Part shown: in pieces, positions 1 through 12,416 of the stretch
Layout: every line of letters begins with the position of its first letter
Numbering within the stretch: the stretch's first letter is position 1
NCBI RefSeq assembly: GCF_963678635.1
Contig: NC_087065.1
Span: 66,187,374 to 66,251,373 of the forward strand
Direction of reading: 5' to 3'
Length of the DNA: 64,000 bases
Source of the DNA: Symsagittifera roscoffensis
Taxonomy: Eukaryota > Xenacoelomorpha > Acoela > Convolutidae
The notes under the pieces: model-generated
Seen by the model: the letters and a program-made list of their open reading frames with translations, nothing else
What the model was told of the DNA's origin: nothing
The model's database searches: none
Made by a program: the position numbers and the translations under genes

Positions 1-159
1 AATTCAATCTGACGACTGGATACAATCCTCCTTTAATCAACTTTTCAAGGAGTCTAAAATAATTTCTTTTTTTGTTTGTTTTTGAGAAATCACAAAAGTA
101 GAAACCCTAATTGAAATTTTACAGTAGAAAGCTAGTCCAAGAACTAACTTTTCTACACC

Positions 160-1560
160 ACAATTTCCCCTATCAATTACCAAGCCTTCGTTAATACCAT
201 TTCAAAAAACTCTAGTTCCTCTTATGATGACGCTAACCCAATTTTAACAACACTTTCCAACCCTCATGAAGATATTCCCAGCCCTTTTAGGGATGATCAT
301 TTTGAGCATGATATAAATAGTTTTACAGAACAGCTTGAAGTAATCCAGAAAGCTAAGTCGCCATTGATAATTCACCAATTATCTTTTTCCACATCTTCAT
401 CCGATATCAGCTCTAGTACTGATACTCCACATAGAGCCGCACGTATTATACAAGAAAAAACAAAAGAATTGTTCAAATTTCACTAGTTATTTTCAAAAGG
501 GAACATCTACATCACGGCTACAACAGAGTGATCATCTACAACACACTAATACGCAAGAATAATTACTTCATTATTTTCCACGCATCCCCCCAATTATGCT
601 TTTACAACAGGGAAAGGCAAAGCCAACGCGACCTTCATGTCATTAAAAAAGCTAAATCCATACACTCCCGTGGTTTTGCTACTACTTTGAAGGGAACCCA
701 TAAATAACTCTGCCAAAAAACTACTATGAAAACTTACTCGCCATCCTTCTCCCCGAACTAACTTGCACCACTCATACCGACGATTTCACTAACACTATTC
801 TATCACAAATACTAAACAAACACATTGCATTAAAAACTAATCGAATTCCCATGGCTTATGATGATCACGATGTTAACAGATAAAGGAATCTAGAAGAAAC
901 AGGGATCCCGAAGACTCGCCACATAACACGGATACTGAAGTCAACCCACAAATAACGGAGAATTTGTTGTCAAAATTGGTTACAATTTTCATATCCACCG
1001 CACTTATGAAGAACTTAATCACGCCATTGAACACGCATCAAACTAATTAAAAGCCTCTGAATCTTATTTTAGGTTTTTAGATAGCTTTCAAAGACATTTC
1101 ACACAACCTTAAACCGCTTTATTTTCACACTTTTCACCGCTACATTTCGAATAATTCAAAATACACGCAACCATTTTTTAAAATAAAATTCTAGTTGAAA
1201 TGATTGAACATGCATGGCACTCTCCGCAATTACGACTCCGTTAGCCAATTTATCTTTTTTGTTTTTCTATAAACTCATTGAAGAAACTAGACCAATCAAG
1301 ATTCAACAGAAGTTCATCAGACCTGTCGACCTCCCTTTATTAAAATTTACCCATGGCACGAAATTTAATCAGAAAATTTATAACATAATCCGACACTCTG
1401 ATCAGTAAACTTCAATCAATCATGAAAATTAAAAACAATCCAGGCACTCGAACTTCTTTGGCTACTACTAAAAACAAAAAGGGTCATTTGCATACTAGCC
1501 AAATTGCTTTCTGAACTACCGTCCATCGTTATTGTGTTTCCTCATTGTTTCTTCACAGAA
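160..1560 (+). pseudogene. Relic of the retroelement accessory ORF (homologue of 46421-48226)
   Basis: The order of recognisable pieces follows the 601-residue accessory protein of the intact element. A Ser/Thr-rich part lies at about 180-440. The best-preserved segment, at about 1300-1405, reads LPLLKFTHGTKFNQKIYN, against IPILEFIHNTKFNHKLYN in the intact protein. The stretch at 1441-1560 still follows the C-terminal coding sequence. Stops and frameshifts occur throughout. The function of the protein is unknown. The relic shows that the ORF was already part of this retroelement lineage before the two copies diverged. Confidence 0.7.
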
Positions 1561-2879
1561 CGCTTATTAGTATAAATTTAGTACCATACAAACTAAATAA
1601 CTCTTAAACATTTGGTCATCAATTCATAGTGAAATTTCCAACGAATGTCTTTTTGATTTCTTCATTAGCTTCTTGTTGCTGTATTTTATTTATGTTCTCT
1701 AACAACTTTAGTTGAGCAAAAAGTTATTAGATTCAAGGCAATAAAATTAGGTTACAATACAATAAGGTATATAATTGAGTCAGAAAAAAAAACAGATTAA
1801 TTAACTTTTGATTTTTGGTTTTTCTTTTTTCTCCAACTGTTCCCTTAATTCGCCGACTTCTGTTTAGTCTGTGTAAAACGTTTTATAACATCGCATGAAT
1901 TTTCATACTAATTGAATGACTTCCAAATTTCACATAAAATTCTTTCGACTCGCTTGGGTTAAAGCTTAGACAACCACGCAGCTTTATTAACACCACCACA
2001 CTACCAACACACGACAAACAAGTTCAGAAAAATTTCAAAACTGAAAATAGATCCAGCGGGACATATATGCTTTGAAACCAAAAACTGATTTTAATTAACA
2101 CCACGAAGAACTTTAGTACGCCCCAGATTAAACCTGATCGAAGCTATTTCAAACAGGTGCTGTGTCAAATAACCACAAAAAATAACTGACAGGGACACCA
2201 GGAATATAGAAAAGAAATGGCAATAATCAATAGAAGCCTGTATCCTATTAACCACTCTCAGGTACAATCAGCCAATGACCTAACCGACCAGTAGGGAGTC
2301 CTGTGCCAATGCTAAAGCTAGCCTCACCAACCAAGCTGCATCACGCATTGACACATATCACTCTATTTCGGCTAAGAGCGGCTTCAGTGTGAGCAACTCT
2401 TGAAAATAATATAACTAAGATAAAAGATTCTGGGAAAACAACTAACTAAATCACAATCAAAACTGAAACTGTTTAAGTGCAGAAATGCGAGTTTTTTACG
2501 GGCAAAAAAAGGAGAGGATCACTCGACGATAGTCCAACTTTGGAATTGCAATTCTCTTGGTTTACTCGCCACAGTCTCAACCTTCTTTGGCATAAACTCT
2601 TGAGTTGGGCAGATCGATGTCAAACTGTACATACGTGTCCGTTTATCACTTGACAGTTCTCGAAAAAAGTCAATTTTTTATCTCGCACGTAAACGCGCTC
2701 TAAATTAGACCCGCAAAAATCAACGTCATGCACATCAGTTCCAGCTCTCTCGATTCACGATAGTACCTCATCATCATATGTATTTTGCAGGCACTAGAAG
2801 CAACTCTCTCATAAACTCAAAAAACACTCCCGTATGAAAGATATCAGAACTCTAAATTCTTCTCTAGACCCCGGATGGG

Positions 2880-3214
2880 TGAAATCATATCGAAATTATT
2901 TGTGTTTTTTTATTTCACTGTAAATAGATTATTTTTAACCAGTAACTAAATCTTGCTCTGTAATTGTAAGCCCGAAAAACTATTGGTTCAGAGAAATATT
3001 AACCAAGAGTGAAATCAGTAACTTTCTTCTCTCCTCTGATTTTGCAATTATCTCCATATCTATTGAGACTAGGAAAGACAAGAGCTAGAATAGGATTAGT
3101 AGTGGACGAAAGAGTTGCACGAACATATCTGAACGAAAATAGATAGCTTAACAAACAGACGGTGTACCCTATCCAAACTTACTTTATTAGAAGGCCACCC
3201 CGGGTTTTAACTCA
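2880..3214 (+). repeat. Diverged LTR of the relic element
   Basis: It begins TG after CCCGGATGGG and ends TTTTAACTCA, as the 408-bp LTRs at 30082 and 49843 begin TG and end CTAACTCA. The 3' half shares the blocks AGTTGCACGAA and CAGACGGTGTACCCTATCC with them. It is about 335 bp long, so it has lost sequence, mainly in the 5' (U3-like) half. Confidence 0.75.
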
Positions 3215-4075
3215 AAAGCAATAACGATCGATGTTGTTAACCCATTTGTGTCTTCTGATAGCACATTGAAGATCAGTGTTTTATCTTCAAAAACAAAGTT
3301 CCCGTTTTTGTCCCCAGTCAGGTTGCAGAAACTTATTTTTAACCGTATCTGTGGCTCAAATGGTTCTATGAAAGGCATCCGCAAACGGTTTTAACCTGTG
3401 ATCGCATCTGAGTAACGTTATTTTCGCTGACCAGGAGGAGAGGTATCTAAAAACTATGATATCACAGTAATCAGAAACTTCTGATTTTTTTTCACCTCAA
3501 GATGCCCGTCAAGTTATAATGTTTGGTAATATTTTTCAAAAATTTGGACCTCTTGAAACTAGAACAGCTATTCCTATCTTTGCTCTCACAATGTTTGAAC
3601 TAAGTTCGTCGATTGCAGAACCTATCTAGCCGTTATGTTATTTGCTTTGATATATTCTGCTTCTGTATTTTTGGTTGATGCTGTTATAATATCTGGATGT
3701 GATTACTTAAACATTAGTTTCTGAAACATTCAAAAGACTATGAGACAGCTAACATTTTGAAAGTTGGAGCTCAATTGAATTGTATTTTTGTTCAATTTGC
3801 CCAGGAAATGTGCCGTAAACGCTCTCAAATCAAAAAACTAAAAAGCTACTTATCTTCAATGCGCCAAGCTAACACTTTTCCAGCTAATAATTTTCCGAAA
3901 ATTTATAACAGTTATTATAACTTTCAGCGTTTAAACCCAGAATAACAAAATTTTTCAAATAGAATGCAAAATTTCCGTCAAAAACAACAGATTGGAAAGT
4001 CGAAAACTGAATCAATAAAACACACTCCTAAACTTAAACTCAAACTCATTAAATAGATGAAAAACTTAAAATCTT
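3215..4075. other. No gene recognised
   Basis: AT-rich sequence. A short open frame at 3757-3945 (62 codons, basic) matches nothing I recognise and has no other support. It could be the decayed 5' part of the LINE that follows. Confidence 0.4.
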
Positions 4076-4621
4076 GTGTGGAAGGCCTACATAAGAAGAA
4101 TTTTAGAGACAATATTCTGTTTTATGTCTGGTATATCGATATCAAAATTCCATGTTTTCAACAGAGCGCCGACAAGTTACCTAATTCTAGCAGAATCACG
4201 GGCGAGATTTTCGAGAGCTGATAACCTCAAAACCCTATCGCTTCCGGTTGCCAGCTTTAGGGACGCATACGATTTTATCCCCCCTGAAGGTCGCTTTGAA
4301 GTGATCATCCTGTTCATTCGAGGAAACGACCTCTTCGTCGGTTTCAAACCTTTTTCAAGTACTGCCCAACTGACCGCCCCAGCCGCTTTTGTTTGCGAGA
4401 AAACCGGTAGCAGTGTTTTTGTCCTGGGAATTCATGAACAAGACGAGAATCGATCGAGAGCGACTGTGACGAACGGTAGTCTCAAACCAAGAGCCGGAAA
4501 TATCTCTACCGCTCAGGCGCCACAAATTGAGTGGAGGCATCTAGATATAAGGAGCTGTACGTCTGGTAGACATTGCTTCAAACCAGACAAGATCCATTTG
4601 AACAGTAACGTATGGAACTAA
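4076..4621 (+). pseudogene. SGNH-esterase-like domain of LINE ORF1
   Basis: An open frame of 181 codons. Around 4310-4350 it reads VIILFIRGNDLFVGF, with the GND of SGNH block III at 4322-4330. Near the end is DKIHLN, with the DxxH of block V at 4586-4597. Between them, FVLGIHEQDENR looks like the core strand and helix of the fold. The N-terminal GDS block with the catalytic serine is not visible, so the domain is truncated or inactive. In CR1-like LINEs such esterases are fused to ORF1 proteins. The assignment rests on motifs only. Confidence 0.6.
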
Positions 4622-4846
4622 GTGAAAAATATCATAAAGAAAATGAACACGAATTGCAAAAAAAAGAGATGAACGACGCCGATAATCAGCGAGTAATCGA
4701 GTGCAAGACAGACAACTGTCGGTGCTCCCATCTTAAGACAATCAACTACAGTAGAATGGTTAGTCTTTAGTATTGATTTTACAAAGGTGCCTTCTGATAC
4801 CATCAATCTGTCAATAGGTAAAAAATTTTTAGGTTTTTTCTAAAGA

Positions 4847-4966
4847 TACCTTCAGATGCCACTGGTTAAAACTAGCAGCATCCCTTATTTAATCGTTCCA
4901 TCCAAACGTACCTCCAGGTGCCGCCGGTTGGCCAAAAGTACCTTCAGTTGCCGCCGGTTGAAACTC
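4847..4966 (+). repeat. Short degenerate tandem repeat in the LINE ORF1 linker
   Basis: Three imperfect copies of a unit like TACCTTCAGTTGCCGCCGGTTG, at about 4847, 4909 and 4938. A weaker copy lies near 4789. It would encode a Val/Pro/Ala/Gly-rich linker between the esterase-like and PHD-like parts. Confidence 0.6.
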
Positions 4967-5790
4967 GTGAGCACGACCCAAAAATTGCCGAAAACATAGA
5001 TACAGATACATGCAAAACCTGTAAACATTCCATACGACAACGAGAACAGTCATTCGATTGCGTAAAATGCAGATACAGAATGCATCTTACTGAAAACTGC
5101 ACCAATTTTAATAGCAATACAGTTGCCTGCTTCAAAAAATTTTATTGTGTAATAGCTGATTCGCTTCAAACCAGCGTGAGATCCCACTTTCGTTCCTAAA
5201 AAAAACCATTCCAGACTAAGGAAGAAAAACTGGAAAATTCAGGAAACGAGATGAAGGAGCTGAAAGAAACTGTATCAGAAATAAAGAATATACAATCAAA
5301 ACCCAAACAACATGCGGAAAGAAGATCAGGTGAAAAAAAAAGAATAAGCTATGAGGTGAAACAAACGCATGTAAAAAAAACATCAATAGTATTAAAAAAA
5401 CAAGGAGTGAAAGAAAGCGAGGTCAGAGTTGCAAGAAAATGCCAAGAATACAAATATGGTGAAGTTCAGAAAAATTTTAACCACATGGATGTTGAATGCA
5501 ATTTTAACGACCAAATCAGATTAGGACAAGGAGGAAAGGATCGAAACCGAACACTACTTCTCAAACTACCAATCGTCTGGCAAAAACGGCTGATTTTATC
5601 ATAAGTTAGGAAAACGAAAAACTACGAAACAGCCGTGTTTATAAGTAAAAAAACTGGCGAATGAAGAAGCTCCTACAGAGAACGCCTCGTTGAAGAAACG
5701 ACGGGAACTCATAGAACAAGATCAAATAAAATTGGACTTAAGTGTTAGAGGCGGCAGGTTGTTCAAAAGAGACGGAAATTAATGTAAAAT
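4918..5790 (+). pseudogene. LINE ORF1: PHD-like zinc finger and coiled coil
   Basis: The first frame (4918-5199) holds TCKTCKHSIRQREQSFDCVK followed by CRYRMHLTENC, a C-x2-C...C-x2-C...H-x4-C pattern typical of the PHD-like fingers in CR1 ORF1 proteins. The next frame (5251-5604) is a Lys/Glu-rich helix likely to form a coiled coil, ending in KDRNRTLLLKLPIVWQKR, which resembles the RNA-binding part of LINE ORF1 proteins. At about 5655-5790 a third frame reads NEEAPTENASLKKRRELIEQ. Stops at 5199 and 5604 separate the pieces, so the gene is dead. Confidence 0.65.
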
Positions 5791-8255
5791 GATACCTTTA
5801 AAACTGAAAGAGAAAATTTTTGACTAAAAACAAATCCCTCTATGCCATTATACAATTTATGAAGCATTCTGGAGTTTTTCAGAAGAGCTCTTTTCTCGAA
5901 TGCCATACAACCAAAAATTCTATGGCATCATTTGCCGGACGGAAACATGGTTATCAGAGAATGTGGCCACAGGTTCAATCTTACTCGGATATTTCGAAAT
6001 ACATCAAAATGATCGACAAAGCGTAAATGGCAAAACAGAACCTGAAGTGCATTGATTAGAATAAACTGCTCTATTTTTTCAAATTTTGACGACTACTTGA
6101 TCAAAAAACTTCTATTAAAAAGTCTTATACTAATCGCATCTATTTATTGCGCTCTAAAGGGCAATAAAAATCGTTGCTGAACCAATTTCCTCACTTTTTT
6201 GTTTTTCATCAAACAAAAGCAAGTTGAACTGAATACAAAAAAAAAACGTGCTAATTGTTGATGACATAAACTTTTCTGATACTGAATGGTCGACAATAAC
6301 ATCCTCTGCTGAAGTCGAGCAGGTTTTTCAGGATGGGTTAGTGAACTATATTTTGACGATCTCATGACATAGCAAGGACGATCTCATGACCAAATTGTAG
6401 TACAACTGGATACTTGACATAATAACTTGACATAAAGCTCATGAGCAACTCGGGTCACCTCAGAAACATCAAACCTCATCAAAATAGTTGAATCAATGTG
6501 ACAAAAATGTGAAACGAACACTACCGAGAATCAATTAAGCAAAAGAAAATCTCTTATTAAGAAGAAGCTCTGTTCATAGACGAAAACTTCAAAACTGCAA
6601 AAATTCCGGGTGAGATTTTTTAAGAAAATTACGGCAAAATCTGATGTAGATATGAAGCTAATATGTTTAACGAGTACTTCAAATCTGTTTTCAGCCGCAC
6701 CGCTCATTTTTCTCAAGATAACTCACAAATTATTTGCAGAATAACAGTTTCATTTTTAAAAAAAAGTGAAATCGAAACACTTCTTGAAATCACTACTTTA
6801 AAAAACTAAAAAGATTTGATAACATTGGAAACCTCCTATTGAAGAAATTCAAGTGATCTCTTTCTAACTTTGTGCATTTTTTGTTCAACACGATTGCTAA
6901 GGAAAGCATCTTTCCCTCAAATTGAAAAATAAATGAATTTTTCCGCATTTTCATAACAGGAGAAAAACAATAGCTTTCATTTACCGCTCAATAAGTCTAA
7001 TTACTGTAACGTCAAAAGTGTTAATGTTTGACAATATGATTAATTCATGGAAACTAACGAATTCGTGTAAACTAACTCAAACTCTCAGCACGAATTTCGG
7101 CAGAAAAGATCCACAGTCACAACTTTAAACGAAAATCTGCGTGAAGTATGCACTTGCTTTGATATTATTGAAACAAGCTATCTGGCTTGTCTCTACTTAG
7201 ATTTCGAAAAAGCGTTCGACTAGGTTAAATATGGGATACAACTTTGAAAAAATTGGAGTTTTTCGTTTCGCAGGCCCATGCTTGAAACTATTAGAATGTT
7301 ACTTCTGTAAAAGAAATCAAACCGGATACGGTAGTGTACCTCAGTAGTCCATTCTCGGACTTTTGATGTTCAGCCTCTATATAAATTACCTACCCGAGTG
7401 CTCAATGTCAGCAAGTTTTGGCTATACTGATGATTACAAGTTTGTTTCGAGTAAATAGAGACGCAAAAAGAATCTGGATTCGGTGCATCAATAATTCCAT
7501 GGAAGAAATTGTTTAAAAAACTAAAAAACTTGGTATCAAAGGTAGTGCAATTGCTAAAGTCAATAACACAAAAAACGAAGAAATAAGGAAATTACAGACC
7601 TCGAACTTTTATAACTATTAGTTTAAACTGCACAGAGAATGCAAAAACAAGATCAGCCAAAGCTCTAAAGGCGTTATACACTGTCGAAAAGACTATCTCG
7701 AAAATAACAACAAAGGTTATAAATCTAGAAACCTACAAAACTTATATAGCTGCGATTGTAAGCTCCGTCACAGAGCTTTGGAAACAATAAAAAAAAACTA
7801 TCTTAATTTCATAGAAAGTGTGCAAAGAAAGCAACAACATGGGTTTACGGAACATATAAAGGATATAAAGACAGAATGACAAAACTCAAGATCCTACCGC
7901 TGTCATTTTATCATAAAATACCCGTTCCATTTCTACTGCAAAAAAAAAACAATCATTGGCATTTATTTCAATTAAAGAAAAGGACAAACAAAGCATTCGA
8001 GCTTGAAGAAATATGAAAGCACAAAGTTCAGACTTCAAAAATCTCAATAGGTTTTTCCAACGCGTTTGCAAACTCACTAATCATTTTAACGACAATTTGA
8101 AATATGACATCATCGTCTACGAAAACATCACTGACACCCTTACGAGTTTATACTGGAGATTTTTCAAAGAGATATTCAATGACGGAAATCTGTGCTCAAG
8201 GAGCGTTGAATGCAATCGCAAAAACTGTATTAAGATTAGAAAACTAAAAATTTGA
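5791..8255 (+). pseudogene. LINE ORF2 relic (reverse transcriptase)
   Basis: Reverse transcriptase motifs survive across several frames. Motif A reads CLYLDFEKAFD at about 7188-7220. The motif B region around 7330-7400 resembles the VPQ-S-LGPL-F--YIN pattern. Motif C reads GYTDDYK at 7421-7440. The C-terminal part at 7690-8255 keeps the pattern of an invariant WN-type loop and a closing helical domain. The last open frame, 8013-8255, ends in a TGA. Many stops and indels are present. The upstream endonuclease part (5800-7100) is too decayed to define. Confidence 0.65.
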
Positions 8256-9175
8256 TTTGATCTAACACTTGAAAGGGAGTCACTTTCCATGGCTACTTCC
8301 TGAAATGTTTAATCTCATCATTCTTATTAAGATAAAAATTAGTTCTGCCTTGATGTTCGAGCACTCTTGTGAGAGTTGAAAATTAACTCGCGTATGGAAT
8401 TATACAAACCAATTAGTTTATCTTTATTTGAAACTTTTTTCTATTGCTGTATAATTCGCAGTGCACAAATAAATCGCGTGTCGCCTGTCAGGTTAATCGT
8501 TAGTCGCGTGCCAGGTTATTGGAAAGATATGCGCACAGAGATATGCTCTAATTTCCAGCGATCATTACCTACGAGTGAGCAAATACTCTTTTAAAACTTA
8601 GTATGAAAATTAAAACCACCCGAGCATATTTATTTGCCACTTTCTTCAAAAACCAAGCTCATCATGAACGACAACTCTTCTCTTGCAAACGAAGTTGAAA
8701 AGTGAAAGAACCACGTTTAGTTATCCTGTTTGGTCAGGATAGTGAAGTTGAAAAAGACGCTTTTGACTACTACTAGAGCTAGTAATTGTTACGAGTCTTT
8801 TTTACCCCAAACTTTAGATTTATTTATTTATCCTCCACTAAAAAAAACAGATATTTGTGGTAGATTGTTTAGAACAAAAACGTGACGTAGAGAAAATTGA
8901 ACCTCAGTTTTGGTTCAATAAAGTTCTTTGTGGCTGGTTTTTCTCGACAACACAAAAGCTCCAGTTTTTTAAATCAAAACAATTGTATACCGAACACGAA
9001 TTTTTTTGATATCTCTTAGCGTTTAATGGCTAAAAGTCTACTAATGAAACTCATTGTTTCAATAGAAGACGTGATAGAATGATAAAAGTTTCGTGTTTTC
9101 AAAAGTTTTCCTTACGAAAGTGTTTCGCAAACATTTTGCGAAAAAATTCGCAAACATCTTTAATCAGTCTTGGTT
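8256..9175. other. No gene recognised
   Basis: AT-rich sequence with only short chance frames. A frame at 8376-8594 (72 codons) has no recognisable domain. Just before the gap, TTTCGCAAACATTTTGCGAA forms a small inverted repeat. Confidence 0.4.
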
Positions 9176-9375
9176 NNNNNNNNNNNNNNNNNNNNNNNNN
9201 NNNNNNNNNNNNNNNNNNNNNNNNNNNNNNNNNNNNNNNNNNNNNNNNNNNNNNNNNNNNNNNNNNNNNNNNNNNNNNNNNNNNNNNNNNNNNNNNNNNN
9301 NNNNNNNNNNNNNNNNNNNNNNNNNNNNNNNNNNNNNNNNNNNNNNNNNNNNNNNNNNNNNNNNNNNNNNNNNNN
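9176..9375. other. Assembly gap (200 N)
   Basis: Exactly 200 undetermined bases, probably a placeholder length. Any protein reading across it is meaningless. Confidence 1.
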
Positions 9376-9694
9376 TTGAGCACGTGTGGATGGTGGTTAA
9401 AATTATCAGGGCAGAAAGTCCAACGAAAGTAGGGCCAGAAAATAATCAGCAGAATGACAAAGAGCAGATTGATTCAATTGACAAATGGGAGATGATTCGG
9501 TATAAAATTGCGCTAATTTAACTTCTTTTTCCTCCGAGAACTCAAAATGTCAACAACAAAACGTTCCCTCGCCCCATCCCCCTCGCCACACACGAAAGGT
9601 TATAGGCCCAATCACAGAGTATTACCATTGTTTGTTAAAAGACAAAAGATCTGCAAAGATTCCCCTAAGTTCAGTTTTTTCTTCTTCTGGAACG

Positions 9695-9976
9695 TCATGC
9701 CTTTAAAGCGTGAAGCGGCAATTGGCGGAAAGTGATCGTTCGCACTTTTTGAAAAGCGACAATTAGTATACCGTCATCAGGTTGATACGTGTCGCGTGCT
9801 AGCCAGAACCGACGCAAGAACTGTTTACGAAACCGCCTGGCGGTTATCAGCGCGAAGCCCGACTCGCCCGTATCGCGCTCACCACTAGGCCACTCGGGGA
9901 TAATGTGTAGTATTGCTTGGTACCAGTTGTCGCTTTCGACCAGGTGTGGTTTTCGACGAATTGTCGTCTCGCACAA
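9695..9976 (-). other. GC-richer island, possibly exon or tRNA-derived
   Basis: This block is clearly richer in G and C than its surroundings. The minus strand is open for 93 codons. The minus-strand phrase GTGGCCTAGTGGTGAGCG also resembles a tRNA gene A box, but no B box or cloverleaf can be drawn convincingly. It could be a host exon, a tRNA-derived SINE fragment, or neither. Confidence 0.25.
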
Positions 9977-10025
9977 TAAAGATTAAAATTGTGTCTTAAA
10001 GTCTATGAGAAAAATTCATTTTCAG

Positions 10026-10108
10026 AGCCAATGAGTACCTCTCAAGCCTTGATGAAGACGAAGGAACAAGCAATGAAGACCTCTCAGTCGAGCTGCAAGA
10101 ACTCAAAG
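10026..10108 (+). other. Candidate host exon (83 bp)
   Basis: The segment is preceded by a strong acceptor (ATTTTCAG) and followed by a donor (AAAG/GTTAGT). One phase is open throughout and acidic, starting ANEYLSSLDEDEGTSNEDLS. Neighbouring exons are not recognised. One may lie in the assembly gap. Confidence 0.35.
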
Positions 10109-10619
10109 GTTAGTAGCTAAACTTAAGCGTTTTATCAGCAGCTTTTTTGCATTAGGAGCAGGTGAACTACCAGCGCAATTAACTTCAAGAGACTGGGTTC
10201 CCCGTTCTTCAGACTAGTGAAGTGTGCATTCAATGGTGACTGAAACTAATTCGGTTCTTTTTCACTGGTTCTTTTCCAATTTCACAAACCTTTTTCCTTA
10301 TAATATGACTTCATACGCCAAGTTTTAATATCATCTGATAAATTTTAATAACTTGAGCTCGAATAATAATAAAAGATTTCATATGTGTTTTCTTTTGCAA
10401 ATTTTTCAAAATTTTGCAAAGTTGTTAACTTTTTTAAGCAAACTTTTAAAGACCTCATTTTGGTTGACACATTAAAACCTTCAATCGACATTAGAAATCG
10501 GTTGTTAGCAAACAATGTGAGTCTTTTTGGTCATAAAAAAGCAGAAAAAAAATCCGTCTAATTGAGGCTTTAAAGGGTTCGTTTTTTTTAAGAACAATTT
10601 CTGCTAAAAAAATTGTAAA

Positions 10620-11110
10620 CAATGGTTTGAATGCGTTCTGAGCTGTCAAGCATTTCAAATTTGATTAGCTTTTCAAATTTTTATTAGTTTTTTCTTTTGA
10701 CGATTTAAGAACCTAAGCTGCAAAGTTTAGCCATCTAGCGATTACAATTTTTTTGAGGCATACCCGCACGTAATTTTTTGAAAATTTTGAAAATTTTGCT
10801 CGTGGTGGTTTTTTTCTAGACTTTTTAGCAAGCTATTTTTTGATGTTTTGAATGCGTTCTCAGCTGTCAAATATTTCAATTTGGAGTAACGTTTCTGATA
10901 AAATTTTTAGTAGCAATTTCTTTTGATCATTTAAAAACTTAAGCTGCAAAGTATATCCTTCTAGGGATTACAAACCCGCATATATATATATACAAACCTG
11001 CGTGTATCCAGATCCGCACGTAAAATTTTTCCGACAGTTTGGAAGAAAATATGGGAATATTTGTGCTCGTTTAGTTTTTTTCAGACACACTTCAAATTTT
11101 AACTAGCTGT
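10620..11110 (+). repeat. Imperfect direct duplication, period about 221 bp
   Basis: GAATGCGTTCT followed by AGCTGTCAA at 10629 recurs at 10850. Downstream phrases repeat in the same order: TTAAGCTGCAAAG, CTAG-GATTACAA, CCGCACGTAA and TGCTCGT. The copies are clearly diverged. A short TA microsatellite lies at about 10979-10992 inside the second copy. No coding potential is seen. Confidence 0.65.
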
Positions 11111-12410
11111 TTTTCACGGGACTTTTTATATCAACCGAAAGGTACAATTGTTTTAAAGAAAAAATAGAAGTTTAAAAAAGTCAGTTTGGTCAATAGGCGG
11201 TGATAAACACGTGATATATTTCCCGCTAAAACGCCTGAGCGGAAATTTGATCCGTCTCAAAAAATGTCCCAAATTGAACTGAAGCATGCTTTTTGTTTTT
11301 TTTTGCCTAGTTTTATTGGAATGATATCAACTTAAAATTGATATAGCGGGTAGTGGAACGATTTCTAATATATCATCCCCAAAATTTTTTTGATTTTCTA
11401 TAAAATTGTCGTCAAATTTTTTTAAAAGCAAAAACTGCTTCATAGACATTAAAATACAGACAGTATAAATTCAATTTTTTGGCTTGATACGGACAGTTTT
11501 TTGAACTTGAACTATTAATTGTCGTTACCACCGTGTAAAAATTAGGTTGAAATAATTGTTTGTTTTCGGGTGTTTCCGTTTTTTTTTAAATTTTTTTGTT
11601 TCCCCATGCAGAATCAGAAACCATAACCAATTAGCAGATTTGGTTGAACAATATAACATTAAAAAAAGACTTTCAGACATGATTCGAACGACGTTTAAAA
11701 ATTTTCCGAAAAATTAACCCTGTGTCGAGAAAAACCGGTCTGATTTTTTTTATTTATGTTCTAAATTCGAGCTAAAAAGGTACAATAGCTTACAACCGCT
11801 CATTTATTCTAAACTTGAGACCTGACAACTTAAATTTAGTCGAAAAAGTTTAGTTTTTTTGTTTTTGGAGTTTTTAAGTGACATTTTGTACATAAAAAAC
11901 TTCAAAAAAAAATTCTGCAAAATCTCTACGAAAAATCTTTTAAATTTCAAAAAAATATGTGTTTTTTCTTTCCAGTCATTTTCTGTCCTAATTTCATGGT
12001 TATCGGTTATCCTTTTTTTAGTTTGTTTTTGTTCTAATAGATCTCCTATAAGAGAAGAAATGCATATGAATGCATTAATTTCTCAAACAGAAAGCACCAA
12101 TGAGACTTTTAATTGCTAAAAACTGTTTAATGAAATTTTGATCCTCTGATTTTTTTTCTCTATGTTCTGCTTATTAAAACTCTCAACTAAGCCTACAATT
12201 GCATCATATTTATAAATCGAAAAAACTACTTTTCACTCTGCACATTAAATTTAAAACTGCAATTTTTAGGAAGACAAATCTCCTAACCCAAAAAAGCTGC
12301 TAAACTTTGGTTAAATTACGCCCTGGAATAACAAAACTTCAATGAGATTTAAAAAACATAAATGACTCATTCGATTTTACGTTGATATTTCACGGCTAAG
12401 TAAAAGAAAT
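11111..12410. other. No gene recognised
   Basis: Very AT-rich with many homopolymer runs. The only longer frame, 11859-12119 (86 codons), is Phe/Ser/Lys-rich and looks like chance. Confidence 0.45.
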
Positions 12411-12416
12411 CACTTT
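12411..12416. repeat. Polinton target site duplication, left copy
   Basis: CACTTT immediately outside the left terminal inverted repeat, identical to 29877-29882. Polintons make 6-bp duplications, so this fixes both element ends. Confidence 0.93.

Larger units (their letters stand above)
1..3214 (+). mobile_element. Decayed 3' part of a Ty3/gypsy-type LTR element
   Basis: This stretch aligns by eye, in order, with the 3' third of the large LTR element at 30082-50250. It matches the accessory ORF, then the 3' noncoding region (including the tRNA-like block and the phrase GTGAGCAACTCTTGAAAATA at about 2388-2407), then the CCCGGATGGG motif before the LTR, then the LTR itself. The relic is heavily mutated, so it is an old relative rather than a sibling copy. 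The 5' part lies outside the window. Bases 1560-2879 correspond to the 3' noncoding region and hold no credible gene. Confidence 0.8.
4076..8255 (+). mobile_element. Decayed CR1-like non-LTR retrotransposon (LINE)
   Basis: Three plus-strand blocks follow in LINE order: an SGNH-esterase-like ORF, a PHD-like zinc finger with a coiled-coil ORF1, and a broken ORF2 whose reverse transcriptase motifs survive at 7190-7440. Esterase and PHD domains in ORF1 proteins are known from CR1-like elements. I see no target duplication and no clear 3' tail, so the ends are approximate. Two overlapping LINE fragments cannot be excluded. Confidence 0.7.

Noticed and set aside
9079-9521. Apparent ORFs of 117 and 142 codons
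   Set aside because: They read across the 200-N gap; the protein is mostly undefined.
9838-9905. Functional tRNA gene on the minus strand
   Set aside because: An A-box-like phrase is present but no B box and no cloverleaf with paired stems can be drawn.
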